Source of the DNA: Desulfosarcina alkanivorans
Lineage (GTDB): Bacteria > Desulfobacterota > Desulfobacteria > Desulfobacterales > Desulfosarcinaceae
Assembly: GCF_009688945.1 (NCBI RefSeq)
Contig: NZ_AP021874.1
Coordinates: 1,302,001-1,366,000, forward strand
Direction: 5' to 3'
Length of the DNA: 64,000 nucleotides
Within the stretch, counting starts at the first letter, position 1, and the number at the start of each line of letters is the position of its first letter. Shown here one piece after another: positions 52,501 to 61,692 of this stretch. The notes beneath the pieces are model-generated. The model was given only the letters and a program-made list of their open reading frames with translations. It searched no databases and was not told where the DNA came from. Made by a program: the position numbers and the translations under genes.

Positions 52501-53649
52501 TTATAGAATTGTTATTTCTATATACAATTTTTCAATATTAAGGCACCACTGCTCTGCATTATACTCAGCAGCTATAGTCTTTTGTGCTTCAGCACTTAAT
52601 TCGCCTGTAAGTACTTGATCTTCAAATGCTCGCCGTATCGCCTTTGCAATTGTATCAACATTTCCAGGTTCTACCAACAATCCATTATGTTCACTGATAA
52701 CAACTTTCGGCACCCCCCCCACTTTAGTTGCCACAACCGGCACACCTATCGCCATGGCCTCAAGTAACGCCAGGGGTGTACCTTCCGTCAGTGATGGCAA
52801 TGTAAATAGATCAAAAGCCGACAACCAGCATTGCGTATCAGTCTGAAACCCTGCAAAGGTGACATTTTGTTTTATGCACCTTTGAATAACCTGTTTTAGG
52901 AGATTTGCTCTTTCGTCACCATCGCCTACAATCAATAACCGGATCGACAGTCCATCTTTTATCAAATCAGCAACCGCTTCAATGAGAAAGTGGACCCCCT
53001 TCTCGCGACTGAGGCGGCCTAAAAAGCCTACAACAAAATCACCATCATCAATCTGCAACTCTTTGCGCTTACTAACTCGCCACCTCGCTATCTCAATATC
53101 ATCGGATGTTACTTCAACCGCGTTAGGAATAACTGTAATCTTCTGAGACCTTACCCCTGATGCAATTAATTGTCCTTTGATGCCTTCAGACACCGCTACC
53201 ACCTGTTGACATAACTTTATAGCACATACATTCAATCGATTATACAGCCTTAATCTTTTGTCGTTGGTAATGAATCCATGGCAAGTCGTGATCGTTTTCA
53301 TACTTAGTATTCTCGCCATAGGTATGGCGCAAATATCGGCAAAATAACCATGGGTGTGCACAAGGTCAAAATTACCGATCTTCAAAAGCTTCAATAGTCG
53401 CCAGGCTACTTTTGGTACCCGTAGAGGACCACCGCCTGGTTTCAAACTAACAGTAAGAGTGATGTATTCGTAACCCAGCTTTACAATCTCTTTTACGAAT
53501 AGTGGAGGTTCTTCCCAAGGACGCAACAGCAGTATCGGGGTGATATCAAACTGATGACGATCAACCGTTTTTAAAAAGTTGAAGCTGACCTTTTCAGCGC
53601 CCCCATAGGTGATAGGCGTCAATATGTAAGCGACTTTAATAGTAGCCAT
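52501..53649 (-). CDS. Glycosyltransferase family 4
   Basis: 382 aa from ATG 53649 (MATIKVAYILTP); a TTG at 53664 overlapping the preceding stop is a possible alternative. GT-B features: TYGGAEKVSFNFLK, VVAVSEGIKGQLI, TVIPNAVEV, VVGFLGRLSREKGVHFLIEAV and FTLPSLTEGTPLALLEAMAIG (EX7E). Closest in layout to Wzx/Wzy capsule glycosyltransferases. Directly downstream of the transglutaminase-like gene. Confidence 0.88.
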   Translation of the reverse strand: MATIKVAYILTPITYGGAEKVSFNFLKTVDRHQFDITPILLLRPWEEPPLFVKEIVKLGYEYITLTVSLKPGGGPLRVPKVAWRLLKLLKIGNFDLVHTHGYFADICAIPMARILSMKTITTCHGFITNDKRLRLYNRLNVCAIKLCQQVVAVSEGIKGQLIASGVRSQKITVIPNAVEVTSDDIEIARWRVSKRKELQIDDGDFVVGFLGRLSREKGVHFLIEAVADLIKDGLSIRLLIVGDGDERANLLKQVIQRCIKQNVTFAGFQTDTQCWLSAFDLFTLPSLTEGTPLALLEAMAIGVPVVATKVGGVPKVVISEHNGLLVEPGNVDTIAKAIRRAFEDQVLTGELSAEAQKTIAAEYNAEQWCLNIEKLYIEITIL

Positions 53650-53660
53650 AAGATCTTCGT

Positions 53661-54539
53661 TCAAGCCCTGTCTCGTTCTTTAAATAACCAATAAATCTCA
53701 GCCAACAACAATCCGACCAACACAGAAAGACAAATACGGATCGTGAGGAGCAGTGATTTAAACAAAAGAATCTGTGTTTCAAATTGTTCAAGAAAACCAT
53801 CATCAACGTATATGTGGTAATATTGCCCGAACAATAGAGCTAAACCGTCATAAAGCATTTTTTCAAGCTTTGGGCTGCCAAAACTCAAATATACGATTTC
53901 AATAAAATTGAAATACCTTATTACGTCAGATGCTGGAGTGAAACCAAGATAAACCTGATCGAGATATTCTTCTGTATAGTAGGTGCGATAAAAGTCACCG
54001 GCCCTCTCATTGACCAAATTAAATGAGATTCTGTCCTTTTGATCTGTCAAATCGTCAATATCAGCAATTGATGCGCCAACCATCGGCACGCCACCACCGG
54101 CAAGGTCGACTACACCAACACCCTCCAATCCATTATGTTGATATGGTACCCGAACAGCCACATGACCGCCGCCAGAAAACAACCTCTGCGGCGGAAGAAA
54201 ATGCACCAGTTCAAAATATATATTATTGCGGATAAAATGATAGCCTCCTCCAAACGAAAAATTTGAACAGTCTCCATTGCCCCCTACAATGGTTTGTTCA
54301 AATTTTTCCTCGGGCGAGACAGCATATAAATAGTAGCGCTTTTCCTGGTAAGGAATAGTTTGAAGGGTGTGTTGCACCGATAATAGATTGTTGATATTTT
54401 CGAATCGCTGATTATTAAATTGTCGTGAGGATGTTAGAGAATTAAATTTCTGGAATCTGTTCGGCTCCATCAATACTATAATTGAGCAGAAGATAAGGAG
54501 GGCAAACGTTACGAAAAAAACAACTCTTAGAGTCTTCAT
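53661..54539 (-). CDS. Membrane protein with transglutaminase-like domain, function unknown
   Basis: 292 aa. N-terminal TM (~5-24), periplasmic domain, C-terminal TM (~258-284). The periplasmic part has an ordered Cys-His-Asp set: NGDCSNFSFGGGYHF (C91), SGGGHVAVRV (H126), VGVVDLAGGG (D145), the spacing of papain-like/transglutaminase-like folds. It overlaps the O-antigen ligase gene by 4 nt and touches the GT4 gene, so it belongs to the operon. A periplasmic thiol acyltransferase or peptidase acting on the glycan or its acceptor is possible; no named family was recognised. Confidence 0.65.
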   Translation of the reverse strand: MKTLRVVFFVTFALLIFCSIIVLMEPNRFQKFNSLTSSRQFNNQRFENINNLLSVQHTLQTIPYQEKRYYLYAVSPEEKFEQTIVGGNGDCSNFSFGGGYHFIRNNIYFELVHFLPPQRLFSGGGHVAVRVPYQHNGLEGVGVVDLAGGGVPMVGASIADIDDLTDQKDRISFNLVNERAGDFYRTYYTEEYLDQVYLGFTPASDVIRYFNFIEIVYLSFGSPKLEKMLYDGLALLFGQYYHIYVDDGFLEQFETQILLFKSLLLTIRICLSVLVGLLLAEIYWLFKERDRA

Positions 54540-55804
54540 GATGAAAGTACCCTTTGCGTAACTTTTTCTTTACTTTGCCGTTGTAGCATCTGGTTAATGG
54601 CAGCCGATAAAGCAATATAAAAGACCCAATAAATAGAGAAGGCTTGGCTTAAAAACATTGCCGCCGTGAACATGCCGACAAAACCGATGACAAGAAATTC
54701 ACATATTCTACTTAAAACAGGCTCACGGGTTTGATTTCTGCCCCTGACAAAAATCCGCAAGGCATTAAAGCTGAGGTATAGATAAAGACCCAAAGCAATA
54801 AAGCCAGCCTCAGTTCCAACCTCAATTAATGAGTTATGAGGCGATTGCCACCTAGCTGGCCCTGATCCAATTTCTTGCCGTTCATAACCAATGGCACGAG
54901 CAAAATTACCAACTCCCACTCCCGTTAGAGGATTGTCTATCATCATCCTGAGGCCAGTCTTCCAGATTTCAATTCTTCCTGTAGGGGACGTAAGATTATA
55001 ATCATCCTCAATACTCATCAATGTAGAAAACCTTTCAAAATTAACTGGTGCCACAGAAATTATAAAAGCACCTATAACAAGAAGAGCTATCTTTATTGAT
55101 TTGGATATTTTTTTTGACCAAAAAAATAATATAATCAAAGAAACAACCAAGGCAACAAAGCCGCCACGCGATTGCGTTAAAAATATCAACACCAGACCGG
55201 CAACAATAAAAATAAGAGCGGACAGCCTAATAAAAATACCATTTGAGCGGGTAATAAAAAATAAATTAAGAGGCAGAAAAACTAATGTAAAATACGCAAG
55301 GTCATTCGGATCGAAGGTCGTGCTGAAGAAAAGTCGCCTATCAGCACCTCCGCCAGCTAATGAAGCCATCAAACTATAAATACCGCAACCAGCGCAGGTC
55401 ACGAAAATTACCTTAATAAGATGTTCAAGATTATTAGTAAATTTGTAAAAAAGAATAAAAAAAATAAACGTTATAAGATAACCCGGAAAAATAAAATTGA
55501 AAGAAACACGCACATGAACAGCGGTGGGTATACTCATGATAAACATTGCTACAAGAAAAAAATACAAACCTACCTGTTTTTCTTCAAACAACTTGAACAT
55601 AGAGTTTTTTTTAGAGTATATCAAACTAAAAAAAATTATCAGTGCAGTAGAAACAAGTGCCGGCCTAAGTGGAAGTAGAAATGAAATATAATTTTGAGGT
55701 CGACATAGTAGAATAAATATCCACAAATAAAAGACATTGTATATAGCGTCTGTATTTTTATTGTTTGTTTTTAATATTATTTTTGATCTTGACCTATGGT
55801 TCAT
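54536..55804 (-). CDS. O-antigen ligase/polymerase (Wzy_C/WaaL family)
   Basis: 422 aa, about 11-12 TM helices. The large periplasmic loop contains the family signature SPTGRIEIWKTGLRMMIDNP, LTGVGVGNFARAIG and SPHNSLIEVGTEAGFIALGLY, with conserved Arg and His. Either polymerises repeat units (Wzy) or ligates glycan to a lipid or protein acceptor. With the flippase gene 11 nt upstream it defines a Wzx/Wzy-type pathway. The 3' end overlaps the transglutaminase-like gene by 4 nt. Confidence 0.88.
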   Translation of the reverse strand: MNHRSRSKIILKTNNKNTDAIYNVFYLWIFILLCRPQNYISFLLPLRPALVSTALIIFFSLIYSKKNSMFKLFEEKQVGLYFFLVAMFIMSIPTAVHVRVSFNFIFPGYLITFIFFILFYKFTNNLEHLIKVIFVTCAGCGIYSLMASLAGGGADRRLFFSTTFDPNDLAYFTLVFLPLNLFFITRSNGIFIRLSALIFIVAGLVLIFLTQSRGGFVALVVSLIILFFWSKKISKSIKIALLVIGAFIISVAPVNFERFSTLMSIEDDYNLTSPTGRIEIWKTGLRMMIDNPLTGVGVGNFARAIGYERQEIGSGPARWQSPHNSLIEVGTEAGFIALGLYLYLSFNALRIFVRGRNQTREPVLSRICEFLVIGFVGMFTAAMFLSQAFSIYWVFYIALSAAINQMLQRQSKEKVTQRVLSS

Positions 55805-55815
55805 TTAGGACTTCT

Positions 55816-57255
55816 TTATGATTTTTTAGATAGTGCGAGAATACTTTTATATTGCGATTTTCCCAGACTCAAAGTCAGCCCTGTATATACAAACACACCT
55901 AAGGCTATCAAAGTCACCAGCGTAATAGGTTGAGACAAATTTTGTGGTAGCATCACACCGAAAACAGATACGCATAAATACATCAACAAAGAAAAAACAA
56001 CGGGCTTCACTAATAATGACAGCACTTCAGTAAGCCTCCCACCTACAGCACGCATACAAATAAACATATTTAAAGAAAATATCACAGGAAATCCTAAGAC
56101 CCAAGCGAAGCTGACACCAAAAAGCTCCCACCGAACACCAACAAATAAAGATAAAGAAATTATTAATAGAAAATTAATTTGGTTAATAATTAATAATTCA
56201 ATTTTACCGACTCCGCCCAACAATGGTGCAATCAGAGTGTTAGCCATTCGCAATGGAATTACCAGTGCAATCAGTTGCAAGGGTACAGCCGCCAATTGCC
56301 ACTGCTCTCCCAACACTACCACTACCAAACTCGGCGCTACACTGGAAATACCCCAGAAAATCGGAAAGCATACAAAAGCAACAATGCCTACGGATTTTAA
56401 AAATCCACGTTTCACCCGTTCCAGGTCATTTTGAATCTTCGAGTAAGCAGGAAAAGCTACTTCCTGGAGTATCGGTGACAACTTATCCATCAGCAACGAC
56501 GCCAAATGCTTGGCTACACTGTAAAAACCCAACAGTTCTTTACCGAGTAGCTTTCCAATGATAAAAACATCGATAGAGGTAGATACTTGCCATATAAAAT
56601 CGTTAACCGTAGCCTTCCCGCCAAAGGACAAAATACCCTTCATGCCAGTAAATCCAAACTGCGGACGGATAAATTTGCTAGAAGAAAAATTATAGATGAC
56701 CATTTTACATGATTTTATGGCAAAAGTTCCCCACACTAGCGCCCAAACTCCTTTCCCTAAAATGGCAAGCGACAAGGTGACAACACAACCAACCAGAGCC
56801 GCAATACAATTAAGCAGGCCAATTTTTCTGAAATCCATTTCTCTTCTTAAAAGTGTCTGCGGAATAACCGTCAGGGCAATAAAAATAAAATTCAGAGACA
56901 ACAACCGCATGATTGGTGTGATTTCATCTTCCCCGAAAAAAGTTGCGGTTACCGGGGATAGGATATAGCCAAGACAAAACAATAACAGGCCGATCTGCAG
57001 GATAAAGCCAAATGACTTTCCTAAGAGGCTCTCGTCCAGATATTTTCGTTGTATCAGGGCCACTCCAATGCCTAAATCTTTGAACCCATGCATGAATGTT
57101 AGCACTACTCCAGCCAAGGCCATCAAACCGTAATCAGCCGGAGTCAACAACCTCATAACAAAAATTGTAGATACCCACGTTATGATTTGGGCAGCGAACC
57201 TAAAGGTCGCACTCCACTTCAACCCGTTGATAACTTTATTTTTTAGTTCACTCAT
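55816..57255 (-). CDS. Polysaccharide flippase (Wzx, MATE/MOP superfamily)
   Basis: 479 aa with ~14 TM helices. Starts LKNKVINGLKWSATFRFAAQIITWVSTIFVMRLLTPADYGLMALA, the PST/WzxC opening (quoted in part: GLKWSATFRF, RLLTPADYG). Further family pieces: FGGKATVNDFIWQ, LLGKELLGFYSVAKHLASL, PILQEVAFPAYSKIQ. It moves lipid-linked repeat units across the inner membrane. First gene of the tight run down to the acetyltransferase. Confidence 0.92.
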   Translation of the reverse strand: MSELKNKVINGLKWSATFRFAAQIITWVSTIFVMRLLTPADYGLMALAGVVLTFMHGFKDLGIGVALIQRKYLDESLLGKSFGFILQIGLLLFCLGYILSPVTATFFGEDEITPIMRLLSLNFIFIALTVIPQTLLRREMDFRKIGLLNCIAALVGCVVTLSLAILGKGVWALVWGTFAIKSCKMVIYNFSSSKFIRPQFGFTGMKGILSFGGKATVNDFIWQVSTSIDVFIIGKLLGKELLGFYSVAKHLASLLMDKLSPILQEVAFPAYSKIQNDLERVKRGFLKSVGIVAFVCFPIFWGISSVAPSLVVVVLGEQWQLAAVPLQLIALVIPLRMANTLIAPLLGGVGKIELLIINQINFLLIISLSLFVGVRWELFGVSFAWVLGFPVIFSLNMFICMRAVGGRLTEVLSLLVKPVVFSLLMYLCVSVFGVMLPQNLSQPITLVTLIALGVFVYTGLTLSLGKSQYKSILALSKKS

Positions 57256-57771
57256 AATCCAGTTCTACCCCATCTTTCCCTCTGCCAGAACCATTGATAA
57301 AAACCAGTTGTTAATGTCCTTGTTTAGTACTGGATCAATCTGTTGATCCGTAAGCGTCTAAGCAACCGCCTTCCTTGTGAAAGCATTGATTGCGGTTTTG
57401 TTAACGCGGTTGGGAAGAAGATTCAGAAAGTCAGCCTCGCTCTGGGCGTGGGGCAGGTTGGTTGGAAAGTCCAAACACCAGATTGAGAAAGTATCGATAC
57501 CAGATCAATTTCACCCAGGCGTTTTCAAAAAGCAAAGGGGTGATTGCACTGTTGTTCCATGATACCCCAAACGAATCAATCGCTTGGTTGCTGATCTGCA
57601 ACATATTTTTCAAAGAACCATAGAACCGGTCAGACCGGGAAGAAAATATCCGCGAAATCATAAAGCCAAATCGAGAAGATACTTCCTTCAGTACAAACCG
57701 ATCGGTTAAGTTAATGACATTGATCGTAAAATCTCAAAATCTTTTTTAAAAGTGCCTAGTATTTTTGATAA
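57256..57771 (-). pseudogene. Gene relic between flippase and glycosyltransferase, unidentified
   Basis: A 76-codon minus-strand frame (57431-57661) reads SRIFSSRSDRFYGSLKNML and VKLIWYRYFLNLVFGLSNQ; it continues after a frame change as ADFLNLLPNRVNKTAINAF to ~57360. GC content is higher than in the flanking glycan genes, and the broken frame suggests a decayed inserted gene, perhaps a transposase. No family can be named. Confidence 0.4.
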
Positions 57772-59034
57772 TTATAGAAACTTTAGCAGTTCTAAAGACA
57801 ATTCCCTACGAGAAAACGAAGCAAGAAAATCCTGAATATTATTGCCAGGAAAGTCTTTCCTATTCGAAATCACAGCTTTACCTAACCAAGAAGCAACTGA
57901 GCTAGCCGACTCATCTGTAATAACTGCAGAACTCGGACTATATTTCCTCACTATTCTGGCAACCTCACCTTCTGGAATTGTTGATAGAAGAGGTATATCT
58001 AGCGCAATCCCTTCAAAAAGCTTGGTGCTAATCATTGGTTGAATAATCCTCAACAACTGTATATGTGCACGTTTTATTTCAACCAAGATATCAACATATG
58101 GGATCCGTGGCTTCACATGAATGAGGTCACCTACATCCCATCGCTCAATAGAATCTTGGATACGTTCAATTTGTCCTCCATAAAATAGAAATTGAAACTC
58201 TTCACTGTTAATCATTCCTTCATTTTTCAAAATCCCTAACGCTTCAAAAAAATAATCAAAAGCAATATTATAGTAAAAATTACCAGTATAGATAATGGTA
58301 AATTTAGAGTTTTTTTCCTGTTCCTTAACTACAGACAAAAACTGATCATCAAATCCATTATAAATGGTTCTAATTTTTTCTCTTACTTCGGGGAATTGCT
58401 CAAGATACAACTCTTTTGTTTCTCCCGTTGTAACAATAAAAAGATCACTTAATTTCAATATAGATGCGACTATCAAACGGTCAATTAATTTACGAATAAG
58501 TGGTCCGCCATAAATTATATTATATTTAGCTCCATCTACCCCAAAAAGATCACGAAAATCCACAACTAAGGTCTTACCTGTCAATATCTTCAAAACCCAT
58601 CCAATAATCCCCCCACTCACGGGACTTACAGAGACATAAATAATATCAATTCTTTCTCTAGTTATTATCCGGTAACCACTTATTATAGCTGGGATTATCC
58701 ATCCAAAAAAAATATCCGGGACACAGAAAATGTCATAAAAATAATTATGTTTTAACTTGCCACCAAAAAGCCCAACAAGTCTGTCAAGAATACCATTCAC
58801 ACGGCCAAAAAATCTATAAACATTAAGAAGAGAATATGCATAAGTAACTGGGATATCTTCAGGAGGTTTGTCATCACCTAAAGAGCAATAGTACTTATCC
58901 GGATTTTTCACACTCAACACATGGGGATGCCAACCTTCTTTATGCCAATATTTGGCAAAAGCCACACTACGTTTACAACCAACATCTGTTAACGGTGGAT
59001 AGTAGTAGCATATCATCAAAATTTTTTTTCCCAT
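57772..59034 (-). CDS. Glycosyltransferase, family 4-like
   Basis: 420 aa from ATG 59034 (MGKKILMICYYYPPLTDVGC), which matches the family start; an upstream ATG at 59094 adds 20 atypical residues. N-terminal fold 4 with PPLTDVGCKRSVAFAKYWHKEG, then KTLVVDFRDLFG, TTGETKELYLEQFPEVREKI, RTIYNGFDDQF, FTIIYTGNFYYNIAFDYFFEAL and the nucleotide-sugar site ISTKLFEGIALDIPLLSTIPEGEVARIV. Probably adds one sugar to the repeat unit. It is the most upstream gene of the AT-rich cluster, beside IS relics. Confidence 0.85.
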   Translation of the reverse strand: MGKKILMICYYYPPLTDVGCKRSVAFAKYWHKEGWHPHVLSVKNPDKYYCSLGDDKPPEDIPVTYAYSLLNVYRFFGRVNGILDRLVGLFGGKLKHNYFYDIFCVPDIFFGWIIPAIISGYRIITRERIDIIYVSVSPVSGGIIGWVLKILTGKTLVVDFRDLFGVDGAKYNIIYGGPLIRKLIDRLIVASILKLSDLFIVTTGETKELYLEQFPEVREKIRTIYNGFDDQFLSVVKEQEKNSKFTIIYTGNFYYNIAFDYFFEALGILKNEGMINSEEFQFLFYGGQIERIQDSIERWDVGDLIHVKPRIPYVDILVEIKRAHIQLLRIIQPMISTKLFEGIALDIPLLSTIPEGEVARIVRKYSPSSAVITDESASSVASWLGKAVISNRKDFPGNNIQDFLASFSRRELSLELLKFL

Positions 59035-59205
59035 ATTACTTACCAATCCTTTAAACCAAATACCCTTGGTATCAATAACTATCTTCTGCTGCAATTTTTC
59101 GGTTCATCACTGAAATGAGTACCTAAAGTAAAAAGATTGCGAAAAGACATGGCGTAAGACATTTTGTTTGGTGCCTAATCAAATAAAAAAATGGAGGTCT
59201 CAGCC

Positions 59206-59300
59206 ATGTCTCAGTCTATACTTTTCCATGCTTTCGGCATCAAGGGTGTAACTTATCGTTCTACCAACCTTTTGGGCAACGCCATTTCTTACATATTCAT
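59206..59300 (+). pseudogene. ISL3-family transposase N-terminal relic
   Basis: ATG 59206 after ATGGAGGTCTCAGCC. MSQSILFHAFGIKGVTYRST is the ISL3 opening. After ~30 codons it passes into antisense IS630 sequence. Only the first exon-like stub is left. Confidence 0.65.
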
Positions 59301-59655
59301 CGTCAATACGTGCGGATTTTCCCGGGTTTACAAGGGATGGGAGTGCGCACTTCTCCAATCAACTGTTTGCAGGACTCGTCCATACACACGACTGGAAAAT
59401 CCGGATCGTAAGGAAGGTGATATACCTCAAGTACGTCTTCCATCGCCGCCACAAATGCTGCACTTTATTTTGGAGGAATTTCCCAGTATTTTTTTTAGGG
59501 AGGCTTACATTCATTTTTTAAAATTCGTTGTACTGTCATGCGTGAAACTGATGGATCGAAATCAAGTTCAACCGCTTTATCAGCCAGAAATCTGACCGTC
59601 CAGCGACGATATCCTTCCGGGCCTCTGAACAGGCTAAGGCGATAATCTGTGCCTC
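59300..59655 (-). pseudogene. IS630-family transposase relic
   Basis: On the minus strand, in several frames with stops: [81 protein letters not shown] and [20 protein letters not shown] (first catalytic Asp). These follow IS630 order. The codons for FDG K before this lie on the far side of the IS1182 insertion (61557-61575), so IS1182 entered this gene. C-terminal half missing. Confidence 0.8.
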
Positions 59656-59661
59656 AAATTT

Positions 59662-61556
59662 GATGGATCCGTAAAAAGTAGCAGCAACTTATCCACCTGA
59701 AAATATTGTTAAAATACACAATCAGGCATTGCTTTCTTCATCCCGCTGTGATATGTAAAACACTATATTTACAGCACGTTAACTTGGAGACTGCATGATT
59801 CGCATCAAGAACCACAAACAGCGACAACTGTTTGATCCATGGCGCCATTTAAGTGCTAAACGGCGCAAGATGCTCGACGAGGACTGGCCTGGTCTTTTTC
59901 GGGAACATCTGCTGGAAGAGCTTCCCGTAGATCGGATGTCGCCGCATTTTACGGATGGAATCGGAAGGCCCAGCAAGGAACTTCACACGGTACTGGGCCT
60001 GCTGCTTCTCCAGCAGACCATGGACCTCACTGACAAGGCCGCCATCGAACAGCTGGCTTTCAATATCCAGTGGCATTACGCGCTCAACATCCCGGAAGAG
60101 AGCGACGACGCCAAAACCATCAGTGAAAAGACCCTTTACTCAATGCGCCAGGTGATGATCGATAATCATCTTGACGAGACCATGTTCGATGCCATCGCCG
60201 ACAAACTGGCCGTGGTGTTCGGCGTTGATACCAAAGACCAGCGCATCGATTCGGTGCACATCAAATCCAATATGCGCAGGCTCGGGCGGATCGGTATTTT
60301 CAGCCGGACGATTTTCAAGTTTTTGGTCAACCTCAAACGCCATCATCGGGCTCTTTTTGAAGCCATCGATGAGAAAACCATCACGCGCTATTGGGGAAAG
60401 AAAGCCCTGGCTGCCTTTGCCATGGTAAAACCTTCCGAATCCGAGAAAACACTGAAAACCGTCAGTGCCGACCTGTTTGATCTCATCGGGCGGTTCAAGG
60501 ATCAACCGGCAGTCGTTTCCATGCACAGCTACAAGCTGATGCAACGGGTGCTGGCTGAGCAGTGCAATCTGAGCGGCGGCTCCGGCAAAAAAAAGGTGAC
60601 CGTCAAAAATCCCGCCGAAATCCCGTCCGATTCGTTACAAAACCCCTCTGACCCGGATGCCACATACAGTGGACACAAGGGGCAGGGATATCAGGTCCAG
60701 GTCATGGAGACTTTCGACCGCGGTGAAGACGAAAAAGAGAAACAGCTGCAATTAAATCTGATTACCCACATCGACGTGCAATCGGCCTGCGAGAGTGACG
60801 CCCAGGCACTGATCCCGGCCATCGCCGATACCAAGGTGCGGGGGCTTGGCCCAGAGAAACTGCTGGCCGACCCCTTTACGGCAGCGATGACAACGAGCGG
60901 ATTGCCAAGGTGGCCGATGTCGACCTGGTTGCCCCGGCATCCAAAGGGCGTCAAGAAGATCAGCTAAGCAAGTTCTCCTTCGATGAAAACGGTCTCGTCA
61001 CCCAATGTCCCGCGGGCTATCGTCCAGATCAAACATCACCGAAAACGAAGCGCTCCAACTACAGTGCCGGCTTTGACCTGCAGCGCTGTCTCGCCTGCCC
61101 CTTGTTGGCCCAATGTCCGGTAAAGCCCGGCAAGAAGAAGGCTTATTTACGGTACAGTGCAAAGCGTTATCGCCTGGCAAAACGGCGAGCGTTGGAAGCC
61201 AGTGAAGCGTTCATTGACGACTATCGCTGGCGGGCCGGCGTGGAGGCGACCATGAGTGAGTTCGATCGACGGACAGGAGTAAAAAAACTCAGAGTCCGGA
61301 GGATGCCGGCCGTGCGGTTTTACGCCAGAATGAAGGCAACCGGCTTGAATATCCTTCGCGCGGGAGCCGTCCGCAAGGCCAGAAGAAAGGCCCGGGCGGC
61401 CAATGGTGCCTCTATTGGCTTTGTCGATATCTGTATCCATGCTGTCAAAGAGCGAATCCAACGATTTATAAAAGATCTTGGATCGGTTTTTCTCCAAACT
61501 AATCAGGCCGCCGATAATTATTGGAAGATGGCGGCATGAGTTTTTACGGGTCCATC
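59662..61556 (+). mobile_element. IS1182-family element
   Basis: 1895 bp between GATGGATCCGTAAAAA and TTTTTACGGGTCCATC (16-bp inverted repeat, one mismatch). AAATTT flanks it on both sides (59656-59661, 61557-61562) and removal restores the IS630 reading frame DGKFEAQ, which supports a 6-bp target duplication. Carries one transposase gene with a frameshift. Confidence 0.88.
59795..61539 (+). pseudogene. IS1182 transposase, frameshifted
   Basis: N-terminal part 59795-60967: IRIKNHKQRQLFDPW, IGRPSKELHTVLGLLLLQQ, SEKTLYSMRQVM, RIDSVHIKSNMRRLGR (first Asp). C-terminal part to 61539 in another frame: DVDLVAPASKGRQ, CPAGYRPDQ, CLACPLLAQCPV and RAGVEATMSEFDRRTG (Glu). The break is at 60871-60876 (CCCCTTTAC), where one base is missing from what should read LYGSDDNERIAKVAD. 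Single indel in an otherwise full gene, so decay is recent or it is a sequencing error. Confidence 0.88.
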
Positions 61557-61585
61557 AAATTTCCCGTCAAATATTATCACCACCC

Positions 61586-61625
61586 ATCAGGCTGTCCAGC
61601 CTATGGGGTCCACCTACCATTTGTA
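61586..61625 (+). mobile_element. Solo IS3-type right-end relic
   Basis: TCAGGCTGTCCAGCCTATGG then GGTCCACC resembles the right end of the IS3 at 42.2 kb (GTCAGGTTGTCCAGCCTTTC, GGGTCCA). No gene is attached. The rest of 61563-61692 has no ORF. Confidence 0.45.
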
Positions 61626-61692
61626 ATAAATCAATGTCACACTATTAAATAACCCCACTGGCAAAAGCCTGGCTAATATAAATAAGGATTTA

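Noticed and set aside
59191..59595. 134-codon plus-strand frame as a real gene
   Set aside because: Only the first ~30 codons after 59206 match a transposase (ISL3 start); the rest is antisense to an IS630 relic.
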